Part shown: positions 35,597-35,987 of the stretch, piece by piece | Numbering within the stretch: position 1 is the stretch's first letter | Layout: every line of letters begins with the position of its first letter | Origin: Caldilineaceae bacterium SB0661_bin_32 | Lineage (GTDB): Bacteria; Chloroflexota; Anaerolineae; Caldilineales; Caldilineaceae | NCBI GenBank assembly: GCA_009841235.1 | Contig: VXMH01000011.1 | Location: 1-35,987, forward strand | Length of the DNA: 35,987 bases | Reading direction: 5' to 3' | Made by a program: the position numbers and the translations under genes | The notes under the pieces: generated by a model | Database searches by the model: none | Told to the model about the DNA's origin: nothing | What the model saw: the letters and a program-made list of their open reading frames with translations, nothing else

Positions 35597-35712
35597 CGTC
35601 GGCGCCGGTTGGCCACAGATCCCCTACGGCATGGGTTCGTCCGCGATATGGACAGTAAACGTTCAAATCGACATAACGGCAGAACTGCCGGGAACACGGT
35701 CAATTTGGCCGT

Positions 35713-35987
35713 TTAGACAGTGTGACGGCCGCCCTGGCGCCCTAGAGGACAGAAACAGAGAAGGAAGAACCCGTATGTCGTCTCAGCCTCGCCGCTGCGA
35801 AAGATAACCGGTGGCGGCCAGTGGTAGTTGTCGCGGCCGTAGCTCCTGGGGTGCTCCCCGCGGTGGTCACCCATCTGTGTTGGGGAGGACGAAAGAGGGT
35901 GTGGTACGTGAGAAGACGAGAGAAGACGAGAGATCGGTAGAGATTGGGGGTGTTTTTGGAGGGGCGGCGGGTTCGGGAGGGGCTGGC
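35713..35987 (-). pseudogene. Diverged RHS YD-repeat relic, open to the window edge
   Basis: A minus-strand frame runs without stop from the right edge to TAA at 35713 (91 codons) with no start inside the window. It contains SYGRDNYHWPPPV followed by SGEAETTYG, which lines up with SYGYDNYHRPTTV and GGEVVTTSYG of the main RHS protein. Just upstream it has SSSPT in the same frame; the DNA there shares 15 identical bases with another part of the RHS gene (around 31666). It looks like a spliced remnant of RHS coding sequence. The 3' part after TYG is unrelated. The rest of 35597-35987 shows no other gene. Confidence 0.55.

Overview
The window is high-GC bacterial DNA. The gene set suggests a member of the Chloroflexota (Caldilinea/Anaerolinea-like). 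Pointers are the Thr-Pro-Ala linkers (PTATPTATP type) in a secreted PA14 protein, Ala/Glu/Pro-rich lipoprotein linkers, an ATPase-less MalF/MalG-type sugar importer beside a sulfatase, and a large secreted RHS protein. This taxonomic placement is inference; no rRNA or tRNA gene is seen.

Left third (1-9.6 kb, all +): a housekeeping run of secD, secF, a D-Ala-D-Ala carboxypeptidase, an RluB-type 23S pseudouridine synthase and cytidylate kinase. It is followed by a lone thiamine-diphosphate dehydrogenase E1 alpha subunit with its own promoter-like region and a perfect 14-bp palindrome, then a large GT-C-like membrane protein. A class I aminotransferase (minus strand) faces it.

Middle (11-16 kb, +): a sugar-uptake operon of two MalF/MalG-type permeases, a Tat/lipobox binding protein and a cytoplasmic Cys-type sulfatase. 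This suggests import of a sulfated sugar or glycan fragment followed by desulfation inside the cell; no transporter ATPase is encoded here.

Middle right (16-24 kb, all minus): a branched-chain-amino-acid-type (Liv) ABC operon, livJ-livH-livM-livG-livF, read from a near-consensus promoter at 24.05 kb. It continues into a second aminotransferase and a 3-hydroxyacyl-CoA dehydrogenase-family enzyme, so it looks like an uptake-plus-catabolism unit. LivH carries about 100 extra N-terminal residues and LivM a long acidic C-terminal tail.

Right third (24-36 kb, minus, accessory): a polymorphic-toxin-like RHS locus. A 1991-residue secreted RHS/YD-repeat protein ends in a distinct, lower-GC tip that resembles polymorphic toxin type 44. 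The next gene downstream is a small lipoprotein in the position expected for a cognate immunity gene, but a decayed IS701-like element now sits between them. Beyond it lies a 0.69-kb partial copy of the RHS core carrying a 50-bp palindromic insertion. Upstream of the RHS gene is a three-PA14-domain protein that lacks a visible signal peptide, and the window edge holds another diverged RHS relic. The locus has the marks of repeated duplication, tip exchange and decay.
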